A DNA stretch of 64,000 bases from Bacteroidales bacterium (GTDB lineage: Bacteria > Bacteroidota > Bacteroidia > Bacteroidales > P3), in NCBI GenBank assembly GCA_030523765.1, contig JAUNHX010000002.1, forward strand, positions 91,704 to 155,703, in the 5' to 3' direction. Both the position numbers and the translations under genes were made by a program. This document shows, piece by piece, positions 44,339 to 52,580 of this stretch. Below the pieces are notes generated by a model. The model was not told the DNA's origin. It searched no databases and worked only from the letters and a program-made list of their open reading frames with translations. The stretch's first letter is position 1, and every line of letters begins with the position of its first letter.

Positions 44339-45544
44339 CTATCTGCGACTAGGTTTTCCACCAGATTGGGGGAACTTACCACTATTGTCGATATGTTCAG
44401 TCATCTTGCCCTCTTTGAAAAGACCGATATAGGCTTCGTTACCCCGCTCATCATAGAATATCCAGCGGCCCTCTTTCTGTCCGTTGATGAATCCACCCTT
44501 CTCTTCAAGTCTTCCGGCACTATTATAGCGTTCATAGCTGCCGTTGTATTTACCTGCACGATAGTTGCAGCGTAACTCTACTTTGCCGTTGGGGAAATAG
44601 CGAACCTCTTCGCCCTCTTTCTGATCATCTTTGTAGTGCATGATATAGCGAGGGCGTCCATCATCATAATAGCCTATCCATTCGCCATTCTTCTTACCAT
44701 TCGAGAAGGTACCCATATAATCGGTGCGCCCATCTTCATACCAAGCGGTCCAAAGACCACTCTCTTTGCCATTGGCATAACCTCCTTCATGGAGTTTAGC
44801 GCCCTTCTCGTACCAAGTGGTCCAGGTGCCCGTGCGCACACCATTCACATACTGGCCCGAGCGCCACTTTTCGCCCGTATTGTAGTAGTAGGTCCATGTG
44901 CCTGTTTGTTTTCCAGCCTTGTAGGTACCACGAATACCGAGTTTGCCCGTATCACGCCAATAAAAGAGCCATTCACCCTCTTGCAATCCATCAACCAAAC
45001 GACCCTTCATATCTACCTTACCCTCGTCTGTCCACCAAATAGCGTCTCCATTGAGTTCGTTGTTCTTATAAGTCCCCTTGAAAAGATCCTTGCCATTGGC
45101 ATGCCATTCACGAGTGGTTCCTTCGCGACTTCCACGAACAAAGGGGATCTCTTCCTTCAGCTGTCCGTTCTGGTAATAGGCTTTGTAGGTGCCATGTTTT
45201 TTTCCATCAACCACAGCGATTTCGCTTTGCAGCTGTCCACCCTTATACCAAGTAGACCAGGTGCCGTTGCCAGTATGATATTCCTCTGCACAACGAGTAC
45301 CATCATCAAAATAGACTTTCCAAAGTCCTACTTTTTTGCCATATTTGTATTCGCCTTGCTGATACACCTTGCCATTTTTATGCCACCATGTCCATGAACC
45401 ATGACGCACACTGTCATCAGTCATAGGACCTTCGACAGCCATCTGCTTGTTGTCACTGTCGTAGTATTTTTGGTACTGAATCTGTGCCTGTGCCAGCGTA
45501 AGTGCGCCTAGGCAGAGGGCAAGGGTAAAGATTTTCTTATACAT
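44339..45544 (-). CDS. Secreted MORN-repeat (YwqK-type) protein
   Basis: 401 residues with a signal peptide ending at AQAQ near residue 20. The rest is about 15 tandem repeats of roughly 23 residues with the MORN-like core GxWxxYYxxGxxxxxGxYxxGxxxG, for example HGSWTWWHKNGKVYQQGEY and TGTWTYYYNTGEKWRSGQY. In databases this family is often labelled 'YwqK antitoxin', but there is no toxin gene beside it and a structural or binding role outside the cytoplasm is more likely. It ends with a basic tail after residue 385. Confidence 0.87.
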   Translation of the reverse strand: MYKKIFTLALCLGALTLAQAQIQYQKYYDSDNKQMAVEGPMTDDSVRHGSWTWWHKNGKVYQQGEYKYGKKVGLWKVYFDDGTRCAEEYHTGNGTWSTWYKGGQLQSEIAVVDGKKHGTYKAYYQNGQLKEEIPFVRGSREGTTREWHANGKDLFKGTYKNNELNGDAIWWTDEGKVDMKGRLVDGLQEGEWLFYWRDTGKLGIRGTYKAGKQTGTWTYYYNTGEKWRSGQYVNGVRTGTWTTWYEKGAKLHEGGYANGKESGLWTAWYEDGRTDYMGTFSNGKKNGEWIGYYDDGRPRYIMHYKDDQKEGEEVRYFPNGKVELRCNYRAGKYNGSYERYNSAGRLEEKGGFINGQKEGRWIFYDERGNEAYIGLFKEGKMTEHIDNSGKFPQSGGKPSRR

Positions 45545-45601
45545 GATCTGTAGTTGACTTTATAATGGATTAATGCTGTTGCTTAAACAATTAGCTAGAA
45601 G

Positions 45602-46927
45602 CTATTTAGTGAAAGGTTCAGAGTATACGAGAACGATGCGGAAGGGATTTTGGCCCGTCATCGTTGCATTGTAGCCATTGAGGACTGTTCTGCGTGCTGA
45701 AGAGCGGCGAGCATTGATCAAGACGGTCGTTCCTTCGTCACGTCCCTGTCGTAGAAGCTCTTGAACATGCTGCGTAACACGGAGACGGTAATGATCGAGG
45801 GTGCTATTATAGGCACCATCAAAACCTGCCGAGGTAAAACCATCGTTCATATCGGCGATATAGGTAGAGGTGGTATCGCCATAGTTTCTCAATGCTAGTA
45901 GCGAATAGGGTTTCTGACTATCGGCTTTATCGGCAGCCACCGGCATCACCAATTCAGCGTAATGGATAATGGCATAGGGATGTGCCTCATGAAACACTTG
46001 GATAGCATTGTTAAAGTTCAGTTTCAACTGGGTTCCTCCCATAGGATCGAGGTAAAGGTATTGAGATCCGTCAATGCTGGCTGTGGGGTTGGTGTTGAAG
46101 ATAGCCAGATCGCCTAAATAGTTGTGGGTAAAATGATTGAAATGAATCGAGCCATTGCCTATCACGAAAGCATCCTCCAACTGACTATTGTTAGAGCCTT
46201 CGCTATAGGTGCGATATACGGTCATTTTGGTATTAGCACCAGCAAAGTTGACGTTGAGCATGCATTGTTCTGTACCACTCATACGGATGCGGATACCCTT
46301 GATAGCCTCGAGGAACTCAGGGTTGGTATATTTCTTTCCCGAGAGCTGACTGTTAAGGTTGTTGTTCAGACGGAGGTATACCACCGAATCGCGACTGCTC
46401 ACCGTCACCGTTCCATTGTAGAGTACGTTGTTGCTAACTTCCAACTCATCAAAAGCATAGTAGGTAGCACTGTCATCAAAGCTTTCGGCCAGTTGGCGAA
46501 TCTCGAAGGTGAGGGGGATCGTAGTTGTCTTGCGATGCGAACGACCCCAACGTTTGGCATCGACAGTGTCACTCTCATAGGGATAGAGTCCACTGATAGC
46601 CAGCGAGATCACTATCGAATCGACAGTAGAGCCAACATAATCAATTCCCGATTCCGAGGTGCAGTTGATCTGAGTGAATATCGAGGCTTCAGCATCGCCA
46701 AAAAGATTATCGGAGTAGGTGCCCAACAATCCTGCCGAATAGTTGGTGGTGTTAAGCGAATCTTCAAATATCGTTTCGGCAGTGCCATAGAGGGTATCAC
46801 TGATACCGTTGTAGAGGGTGGAAGGATCTTGCAGCCCAATGCCGATAGGAGATTCCTCGTTCTCGCAGGCAGCAAAAGCCACCATCAAAGCCATGAGGGG
46901 GACGAGGAGGAATGATTTTTTTGTCAT
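45602..46927 (-). CDS. DUF4270 family lipoprotein
   Basis: 441 residues. Lipobox AFAAC gives Cys20; acidic residues follow (ENEES), as in surface-exposed Bacteroidota lipoproteins. Conserved DUF4270 elements are IGIGLQDPSTLYNG near the start, LLGTYSDNLFGDAEASIFTQI and the closing NPFRIVLVYSEPF. The family has no known activity. It directly follows the glycogen synthase gene, an order I recall from several Bacteroidales, and may be transcribed with it. Confidence 0.87.
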   Translation of the reverse strand: MTKKSFLLVPLMALMVAFAACENEESPIGIGLQDPSTLYNGISDTLYGTAETIFEDSLNTTNYSAGLLGTYSDNLFGDAEASIFTQINCTSESGIDYVGSTVDSIVISLAISGLYPYESDTVDAKRWGRSHRKTTTIPLTFEIRQLAESFDDSATYYAFDELEVSNNVLYNGTVTVSSRDSVVYLRLNNNLNSQLSGKKYTNPEFLEAIKGIRIRMSGTEQCMLNVNFAGANTKMTVYRTYSEGSNNSQLEDAFVIGNGSIHFNHFTHNYLGDLAIFNTNPTASIDGSQYLYLDPMGGTQLKLNFNNAIQVFHEAHPYAIIHYAELVMPVAADKADSQKPYSLLALRNYGDTTSTYIADMNDGFTSAGFDGAYNSTLDHYRLRVTQHVQELLRQGRDEGTTVLINARRSSARRTVLNGYNATMTGQNPFRIVLVYSEPFTK

Positions 46928-47000
46928 GTTGCTTTAAAAAACAGTCTAGTTTGATGATAAAACAAAAGCCGAAAGCATCGAAGCTGTTCGGCATAGAATC

Positions 47001-47825
47001 TTAGTTGTTGATGTTGCTACCAATAATCTGATCGTACATCTTGTTGATTTGCTGATAGAACTCTGTCTGGTCAGGATTGTAGTCGATCACCATTTTTTTG
47101 TTCTCTTTCGCAAAAGCTACCAACTCGGGATTGGCAGTGGGCGATCCGATAACAATAGCGTGAGCATAGGTGATAACGGCTTTCATCAGGTTCATATAGT
47201 TGAGGTCGGTGAAAAGACGTAGGTCTTTGGCTGTAGCACCATCGTTCTTCATCTTGCGCTCCATCTCCTCGCCTAGATGTCCCTGGAAGGCATCGTCAGT
47301 AAGGGTAAATACGGTGCGAGTACCTGAGAAGAAGGCATTTTCTTTGTTGACACGTTTCAGATAGAAGGGAATCATTGACGAGAACCACCCAGTGAAATGG
47401 ATCAGATGGGGCTGCCAAGCCAACTTGCGTACAGCTTCGAGCGCACTGTGGCCGTAAAAGAGGATACGCTCATCGTTATTCTCTATCAAGGAACCATCCT
47501 CGTTGTAGATATATCCTGCATGGGTGAAATACTCATCGTTATCGATGAAATAGACCTGCATACGAGCTGCTGAGATAGATCCCACTTTGATGATGAGTTG
47601 GTGATCACAGTTGTTTACTATGAGATTCATTCCCGAAAGACGGATCACCTCGTGAAGAGAGTTACGTCGTTCGTTGATACTGCTAAAGCGAGGCATAAAT
47701 ACGCGGATGTCACGTCCTTGTTCAAGTACATATTGAGGTAGATAACGTCCAAATTGAGAGTTCTCCGTTTCAGGCATAAACGGCATAATTTCTTGATTCA
47801 CAAAGAGTATTCTTCCTTTTGCCAT
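47001..47825 (-). CDS. Glycogen/starch synthase N-terminal domain protein (GT5-like)
   Basis: 274 residues, about half a full GT5 synthase. It opens with GRILFVNQEIMPFMPETENSQFGRYLPQ, which corresponds to the GT5 ADP-glucose-binding start, though the usual KxGGL is replaced by ENSQF. HLIHFTGWFSSMIPFYLKR parallels the HxHDW segment, and NLMKAVITYAHAIVIGSPT the later Rossmann helix. The C-terminal GT-B half is missing. Such short proteins occur throughout Bacteroidales and are annotated as glycogen synthase; lacking the C-terminal nucleotide-binding half, this one may not be an active transferase. A TAATTTTG box is at 47851-47858. Confidence 0.75.
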   Translation of the reverse strand: MAKGRILFVNQEIMPFMPETENSQFGRYLPQYVLEQGRDIRVFMPRFSSINERRNSLHEVIRLSGMNLIVNNCDHQLIIKVGSISAARMQVYFIDNDEYFTHAGYIYNEDGSLIENNDERILFYGHSALEAVRKLAWQPHLIHFTGWFSSMIPFYLKRVNKENAFFSGTRTVFTLTDDAFQGHLGEEMERKMKNDGATAKDLRLFTDLNYMNLMKAVITYAHAIVIGSPTANPELVAFAKENKKMVIDYNPDQTEFYQQINKMYDQIIGSNINN

Positions 47826-47850
47826 ATTTATATAATATTATTATCCAATG

Positions 47851-47858
47851 CAAAATTA
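47851..47858 (-). promoter_or_regulatory. -7 promoter element for the short glycogen synthase gene
   Basis: TAATTTTG on the minus strand, about 25-30 nt before the ATG. No TTTG at -33. Confidence 0.5.
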
Positions 47859-48784
47859 AATAAAAAAAACGAAATGGCTAAAAAAAAGTGGTTTTTAGGC
47901 AGACTTTTGCTCACTTTTCGGGTACTTAGCGAACTAAAGTGTCTTTTATGCATAAATAAATATTTTATTTTAGTAAAGTAAAAAGAAGGGGGAGGAGTAT
48001 ATTTTTATAACATAAGAGTAAAGTAAAAATATAATTATATTATTTTCTATTCGTGTGATTATAATGTTATATTGAAGGGTACCACCCCCCACCCTTTTTA
48101 GCCTTCTCGTCTTCCATACGATTGTCATCCAACACTCGTAGGGAACGACCCTCCTCGTTCATAAGAGCGAGGCGGATAACTCGTAGGGAGCGTCCTACCA
48201 CACACGTGGTAGTGTGACATAGAGTTGATGAAATACTCGGATAGATGATCCCAAAGAGGCAAAGCTTCAAAAAAGAAATCTTAAAACACAATGAGGAGTT
48301 TATTATCCTACCACTAGACAGGTACTCCAATTGCAATTTAACTCATGTTTTTTAATGGGATTATGGCTATGATAAAACAGACATCAATCCAAGATCACCA
48401 AGGACTATTCATCGATCTCTGTATCATCATATTAAAAAAAGACATATACACTAATAGATAACACATTATCAAATATGTATTACATATATGCTTTTTGTAT
48501 TTCGTTCTCATACAAATAGAATTACAATGTCATATCAATGCATCTCATGTTTTTATCAATTTGCCATTAGTCCAATCTCATTTCAATATATTATTATAGT
48601 TTTAATAATATTTTATCATAACAGTTATAAGGTTTCTTTACCAATGTATTCTTCACTAATTCGTTGCTTTCACAATGAGGAAAGAGGGAATCATCTTCGA
48701 TGCGTAGTGTCTGATTCAAATTGTTAAAAATGAGACATAACTGAAAAAGTTTGTTTTTTTGCCATTATATTCAAAAATTTTACT
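47859..48784. other. Long gene-free region between divergent glgA-like and recX genes
   Basis: About 0.9 kb of AT-rich DNA without a convincing gene. It holds two copies of AGTAAAGTAAAAA 45 nt apart (47972 and 48017) and the hairpin-rich repeat at 48134-48210. Frames at 48067-48336 (minus) and 48488-48727 (plus) look non-coding. Confidence 0.55.
48134..48210. repeat. Direct repeat with short hairpins
   Basis: ACTCGTAGGGA occurs at 48134-48144 and 48179-48189, each followed by a similar (A/G)CG(A/T)CC. Between them CCTCG and CGAGG form a small hairpin; after the second copy CTACCAC and GTGGTAG form another. GC content is higher than in the flanks. Confidence 0.6.
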
Positions 48785-48792
48785 TATTTTTG
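48785..48792 (+). promoter_or_regulatory. -7 promoter element for the recX group
   Basis: TATTTTTG matches TAnnTTTG and lies about 65 nt before the chosen recX ATG. A TTG about 23 nt upstream is slightly far. Confidence 0.5.
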
Positions 48793-48856
48793 TATTTCGA
48801 AAGGGTGTGCAAGAATTGTGTTAATAATCAGGAAACCATCAGTTTATAAAAGTTTT

Positions 48857-49330
48857 ATGGATATTAAATTTGAAGACGACGACTTGAATTTCGTACAAAA
48901 AGCGGAAAAATATTGTGCACAGAGCGAGCAATGTATGTCCTCGGTCCGTGCTAAGTTATTAATTTGGGGCGCTTCACGTCCTCAGGCCGAGAAGATTATA
49001 AAACATCTCTGTCAAGAGAATTTTGTCAACGAGCAACGCTATTCCAAAGCCTACTGCGAATCGAAGGTACGCTACCAGCATTGGGGCCGTATCAAGATCT
49101 CTTACCAACTGCGCTCCAAGCAGATTCCTCAGTCGCTTATCGATGAGGCTGTAGCCAATATTGATCCCGAGGCTTATCGTCAGGCATTGGTGGAACTGAC
49201 TCACGAACGATGGAAGACCTACAAAGATGGCGAGATGGAGAAGAACAAACGTAAACTCATGTCGTTCCTTGCCACCAAAGGCTTCGAGATGGACATCATC
49301 AAAGATGTTGTCGATGCCGAGATCAAGTAA
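48857..49330 (+). CDS. recX: Regulatory protein RecX
   Basis: 157 residues from ATG 48857; a GTG at 48818 would add 13 atypical residues. Three-helix repeats typical of RecX are visible: AEKYCAQSEQCMSSVRAKLLIWGA, the motif EKIIKHLCQENFVNEQRYSKAYCESKVRYQHWGRIKI (positions about 50-88), and a third near 120-150 with KRKLMSFLATKGFEMDII. RecX binds RecA filaments and limits recombination. recA is not adjacent. It leads a recX-DUF3078-SAM hydrolase group. Confidence 0.9.
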   Translation: MDIKFEDDDLNFVQKAEKYCAQSEQCMSSVRAKLLIWGASRPQAEKIIKHLCQENFVNEQRYSKAYCESKVRYQHWGRIKISYQLRSKQIPQSLIDEAVANIDPEAYRQALVELTHERWKTYKDGEMEKNKRKLMSFLATKGFEMDIIKDVVDAEIK

Positions 49331-49378
49331 GCATATTCACATACTCAATAACCAATACATCAAAAATCTGTAAGCAAA

Positions 49379-50539
49379 ATGAAGAAAGTATTACTATTAG
49401 CAGTACTACTGCTGACTGCCACTATTTCCACAATGGCTGACAACCTCTACGACCAGTTGGTATATCAAACCTATGCCTCGATGGCTGATTCGAACGCCAA
49501 ACCGCGAGGAGTATGGACTACCAGCTCAACCCCCGCTCTTAAAATTGATGGACACTACTACAACAACTGGCAAGCTACTGGTATCTCGCAAATATCCTCC
49601 ATTAGCACCTTTAACGGCAACTATAAGTATACTCACGAGAAATTCACTTGGGACAATGTAGTTGACCTAGCCCTTGGCCTCTATTGGCAAGATCTTGATG
49701 GCGATACCACACAGCGCGGATTCTCTACTCTCGAGAGTCGCCGCAAAAATGACGATAAGATTGACCTTACCTCCACCTTCTCGATGAAGTTGAAGAACTC
49801 CTGGAACATCAATGCTAGTGCCAACTTCAAGAGCCAGTTCTTCGATGGCTATAAATACACTACTACCGATACCTTACTGATATCTAGCTTTATGGCTCCC
49901 GCTTTCCTCACCACCTCTATTGGTTTTGAGTGCAAGAAAGAGTTCTGGAACCTCTCGCTTTCATTCCTTACTGGTAAAACCACCTTCCTACTCGATGACC
50001 GCGTGATTGATGCTGGTCAACTTTATGGTGTTGACACCACTGGTGGCCGCCGTGTATATGCCGGTCTTGGTAGCTATGTAAAATTCTACTACAAGAAAGA
50101 CATAGCCAAAAACCTTAATTTCTACACCCGTATCGAGCTCTTCTACGATTATCGCAAGCCCCATTATCGCGACCTTAATACTCAGAACGTCCTCGATGCT
50201 CTTGCCGATGGTGAGAGTTATGTAGGCGACTACAACACATGGCCCACCGATATGGTAGATGGCGCCATCCCCTCTGGATTCCTTTCGCGCACTGGCTACA
50301 GCCTTATGCACGATACCGATATCGATTTCGAGTTTAAATTAGAATATCGCTTCAGTAATTTCTTCGCTGCCTACCTTATGGCACGACTCAAATACGATAG
50401 CGACTTCAACCAGATGAGCACTCTCTTCCCCAATACCTATTGGCAACTGTATCAGAGCGCTGGTGTGCAGATCTATTTCAACTGGAAGACCCCTAACGAC
50501 AAGCCCCGCGATCACCATTGGTTCCGCTTTAATCTCTAA
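49379..50539 (+). CDS. DUF3078 family outer-membrane protein
   Basis: 386 residues. A signal peptide ends at TMAD near residue 21. The mature protein has many aromatic, alternating beta-strand segments (KIDGHYYNNWQATGISQIS, NVVDLALGLYWQDLDGD, NLNFYTRIELFYDY) and ends in a strand with WFRFNL, as in outer-membrane barrels. The WxxTGxxxxxxS start and the asymmetric GFSTLESRRKNDDKIDL match the Bacteroidota DUF3078 family. Its function is unknown. It lies 48 nt after recX and 29 nt before the SAM hydrolase gene. Confidence 0.82.
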   Translation: MKKVLLLAVLLLTATISTMADNLYDQLVYQTYASMADSNAKPRGVWTTSSTPALKIDGHYYNNWQATGISQISSISTFNGNYKYTHEKFTWDNVVDLALGLYWQDLDGDTTQRGFSTLESRRKNDDKIDLTSTFSMKLKNSWNINASANFKSQFFDGYKYTTTDTLLISSFMAPAFLTTSIGFECKKEFWNLSLSFLTGKTTFLLDDRVIDAGQLYGVDTTGGRRVYAGLGSYVKFYYKKDIAKNLNFYTRIELFYDYRKPHYRDLNTQNVLDALADGESYVGDYNTWPTDMVDGAIPSGFLSRTGYSLMHDTDIDFEFKLEYRFSNFFAAYLMARLKYDSDFNQMSTLFPNTYWQLYQSAGVQIYFNWKTPNDKPRDHHWFRFNL

Positions 50540-50568
50540 GAGATACCTCAACCCTAACCTCCAATAGT

Positions 50569-51360
50569 ATGTCTACCCAGATTATTACGCTTATTGCCGA
50601 TTGGGGAAATAAGGATGGCTTTGCTGGCAAAGTAAAGGGGCGATTGTATTCGAACCTCGACCTAGTGAACGTGGTTGATATCGCTACAGGCATCGATCCC
50701 TTTGATCTTCGCTCGGCCGCTTTCGTCCTCAAATCTTGTTTCGATGATTTTCCCAAAGGCACAATCCATCTAGTCGATGTATGTCCTAACAACAACGACT
50801 GCCTCAGCAACCTCATCGTTGAGGTGGCAGGGCAATATGTACTTTGTGCCGATACTCTCTTACCCTGGTATGCCTTTGGTGATCGTATCGAACATGTGTG
50901 GCGTATCAATCTGCCTGACAATGTTCATGGCGACACGTTCACAGCCTATACCATCCTTACCCCTATTGCTGTAGCGTTGGTCAAAGGACATAAGCCCGAT
51001 AGTCTAGGAACCCTTCTCACTGAGACACGACAAATCTCCACCAAGGCACCTTTCTATGAAGGCGATCGCCTAGTAGTCTACATCTCCCATATCGACACCT
51101 ACGGCAATATCTATCTCAACATCAGTATTGAAGAGTTTGAACGGCATCGCAACGGACGCAATTTTTCCCTGATGATGAAAGATCGTAACATCGAAAGTAT
51201 TACCTACTCCTATCAAGGCTCCGATCACCAGATACCTCGTAGTATCTTACTCCTCCCTTCGGTGGCCACTGGCATGCTCGAAGTAGCCTTCTCTTGCGCA
51301 TCGGTTGCCAAGACTATGGGAATGCAGGTAGACGATATGCTATGGTTTACATTTAAATAA
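50569..51360 (+). CDS. SAM hydrolase / SAM-dependent halogenase family protein (DUF62)
   Basis: 263 residues, the family length. The first motif is LIADWGNKDGFAGKVKGRL (Asp in DWG, the Bacteroidota form of TDFG), followed by VVDIATGIDPFDLRSAAFVL and FPKGTIHLVDV. The C-terminal domain starts near 175 with the conserved SHIDTYGNIYLNIS. The family hydrolyses SAM to adenosine and methionine, or rarely halogenates it. The usual PDNG motif after the central strand reads CADTLLPW here, so the adenosine pocket is altered and activity is uncertain. Confidence 0.83.
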   Translation: MSTQIITLIADWGNKDGFAGKVKGRLYSNLDLVNVVDIATGIDPFDLRSAAFVLKSCFDDFPKGTIHLVDVCPNNNDCLSNLIVEVAGQYVLCADTLLPWYAFGDRIEHVWRINLPDNVHGDTFTAYTILTPIAVALVKGHKPDSLGTLLTETRQISTKAPFYEGDRLVVYISHIDTYGNIYLNISIEEFERHRNGRNFSLMMKDRNIESITYSYQGSDHQIPRSILLLPSVATGMLEVAFSCASVAKTMGMQVDDMLWFTFK

Positions 51361-51400
51361 AGAGGCCTTAACCATGTAAATAAGACACATGGTTTATCCC

Positions 51401-51446
51401 AATAATAAAAAAGAAGACGGTGCGCACCGTCTTCTTTTTTATTATT
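51401..51446. terminator. Perfect 46-bp palindrome, bidirectional terminator
   Basis: Left arm 51401-51423 is the exact reverse complement of 51424-51446. The GC core AAGAAGACGGTGC/GCACCGTCTTCTT is flanked by A/T runs, so both the SAM hydrolase transcript and the convergent lipoprotein transcript meet a stem followed by U residues. A second hairpin ACCATGT/ACATGGT precedes it (51371-51393). Confidence 0.93.
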
Positions 51447-51499
51447 GAATAGAAATAAATCCTATAGGATAGTCCAAACAATAGGACAGCAAGTATAGA

Positions 51500-51994
51500 C
51501 TACTGATGAATACCAAGCTTGGGGACCGAATCGGTTCGAGTAATCGACACAATCTTCTTTTTCATCGTGCTGTCAGAAATAGGTTCTACTGGGCGAAGGA
51601 TGCTAGGCACATTGATAATTACTTGAGCTTGCCATTGATTATTGCGCTTCACCAAATCGAGGGTTCCGTCATCTTCCTTGATAGGAGTACTTTTATGGAA
51701 AGCGATAGTGGCTGTAGTATCAGTGGTATAGGTTATTTCGCCTAGGGTAATAGATGCGGGGCGGTTGGAGTTAATATAATTGGTGTCCGTTTTGGGCAGG
51801 ATATTTTCTTTTACAAATCGGAGAGTTTGATTTCGGGTCTCTTCGGTGGCATATGGTTCGGCAGCTTCAATTTGGTAGTTTCCCATTGCGTCCAAGTAGC
51901 CTTGAGCTGTTTTGCGGATAGCTTTATCATCGTTGTTACAAGACGAAAAAAAAATGATGAATAATGTGAGGATAAATGGCGTGAAATGTTTCAT
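51500..51994 (-). CDS. Small lipoprotein, NTF2/DUF4878-like
   Basis: 164 residues. The signal peptide ends in FFSSC (Cys19). The body, about 25-125, opens with AIRKTAQGYLDAMGNYQIEAAEPYATEETR and continues as beta-strands (ITLGEITYTTDTTATIAFH), the layout of a cone-shaped NTF2-like lipoprotein such as DUF4878. The last 35 residues look like a disordered tail. No activity is known. It lies about 70 nt after the repeat lipoprotein and a hairpin terminator. Confidence 0.65.
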   Translation of the reverse strand: MKHFTPFILTLFIIFFSSCNNDDKAIRKTAQGYLDAMGNYQIEAAEPYATEETRNQTLRFVKENILPKTDTNYINSNRPASITLGEITYTTDTTATIAFHKSTPIKEDDGTLDLVKRNNQWQAQVIINVPSILRPVEPISDSTMKKKIVSITRTDSVPKLGIHQ

Positions 51995-52008
51995 CGTTGA
52001 TTGATTAA

Positions 52009-52054
52009 AACAAATAAGTCCGACTCTAGAGAAGAATCGAACTTATTTGTTTTG
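52009..52054 (-). terminator. Terminator after the DSIRIA-repeat lipoprotein
   Basis: AAACAAATAAGT and its near complement flank a loop of about 18 nt, with T residues after the stem on the minus strand. Confidence 0.6.
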
Positions 52055-52064
52055 TTAAAAAAAA

Positions 52065-52511
52065 TTATTTGCTAACAGTAGTTCCGGTAGCAACTTGTTT
52101 TTTGGTTTTGCCAACACCAGTATTAGAGGTCACGTCGATGGTGGTTTTTCTGGTGTTGTTTTGGGTGGTGGTCGTAGCCGTTACCGAAACAGGTTTCGAA
52201 TCGGTCTTCTTGGTGGTAGAAGTTTTGGTTACATCGATGGTTTTGTTGGTAGTCTTGGTGGTCTTAGTAGCGACCTTTTTACCAGACTTAGCAGCAGCGA
52301 TGCTATCAGCGATACGGATGCTGTCAGCGATGCGGGCTTCTTCCATAGCAGCCTCTTCAGCAGCGATGCTGTCGGCGATACGGATACTGTCGGCAATACG
52401 AACAGAATCAATAGAATCCTGATTAATTTCGGGCTCTGCGTTATTGTTGCAAGCAACTGCGAATGCGGAAACTGCGAGAGCGAGAGCAGCAACTTTTAAA
52501 GCTTTTTTCAT
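52065..52511 (-). CDS. Repetitive low-complexity lipoprotein
   Basis: 148 residues. Signal peptide and lipobox AVAC give Cys21, then CNNNAEPEI. Residues about 32-72 are a tandem repeat of (D/A)SIRIADSIA units with two acidic interruptions, predicted to form an amphipathic helix or coiled coil. The rest is very rich in Thr, Lys and Val (TKTTKTTNKT, TTTTQNNTRKTT), with no family resemblance. The same ADSIRIADSIAA core occurs twice. A surface or periplasmic spacer role is a guess. It lies between two other lipoprotein genes, each with its own terminator. Confidence 0.7.
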   Translation of the reverse strand: MKKALKVAALALAVSAFAVACNNNAEPEINQDSIDSVRIADSIRIADSIAAEEAAMEEARIADSIRIADSIAAAKSGKKVATKTTKTTNKTIDVTKTSTTKKTDSKPVSVTATTTTQNNTRKTTIDVTSNTGVGKTKKQVATGTTVSK

Positions 52512-52533
52512 TGTATTCTTTGTTGTTTAAATA

Positions 52534-52556
52534 AAGGCCCTCGGGATGAGGGCCTT
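52534..52556 (-). terminator. Terminator after the InlB-repeat lipoprotein
   Basis: AAGGCCCTC pairs perfectly with GAGGGCCTT around a five-base loop, followed on the minus strand by TTATTT. Confidence 0.75.
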
Positions 52557-52580
52557 ATAATGTTCTACTCTAGGTATAAA

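Noticed and set aside
44339..45544. Toxin-antitoxin system suggested by the usual YwqK 'antitoxin' label
   Set aside because: The protein is secreted, made of MORN-like repeats, and has no toxin partner beside it.
48134..48210. Possible CRISPR-like array because of a repeat every 45 nt
   Set aside because: Only two copies of an 11-mer, no spacer series and no cas genes anywhere in the window.
48067..48336. 89-codon minus frame in the glgA-like/recX gap
   Set aside because: Its translation repeats because it runs over the DNA repeat at 48134-48210; no signal peptide, domain or neighbour supports a gene.
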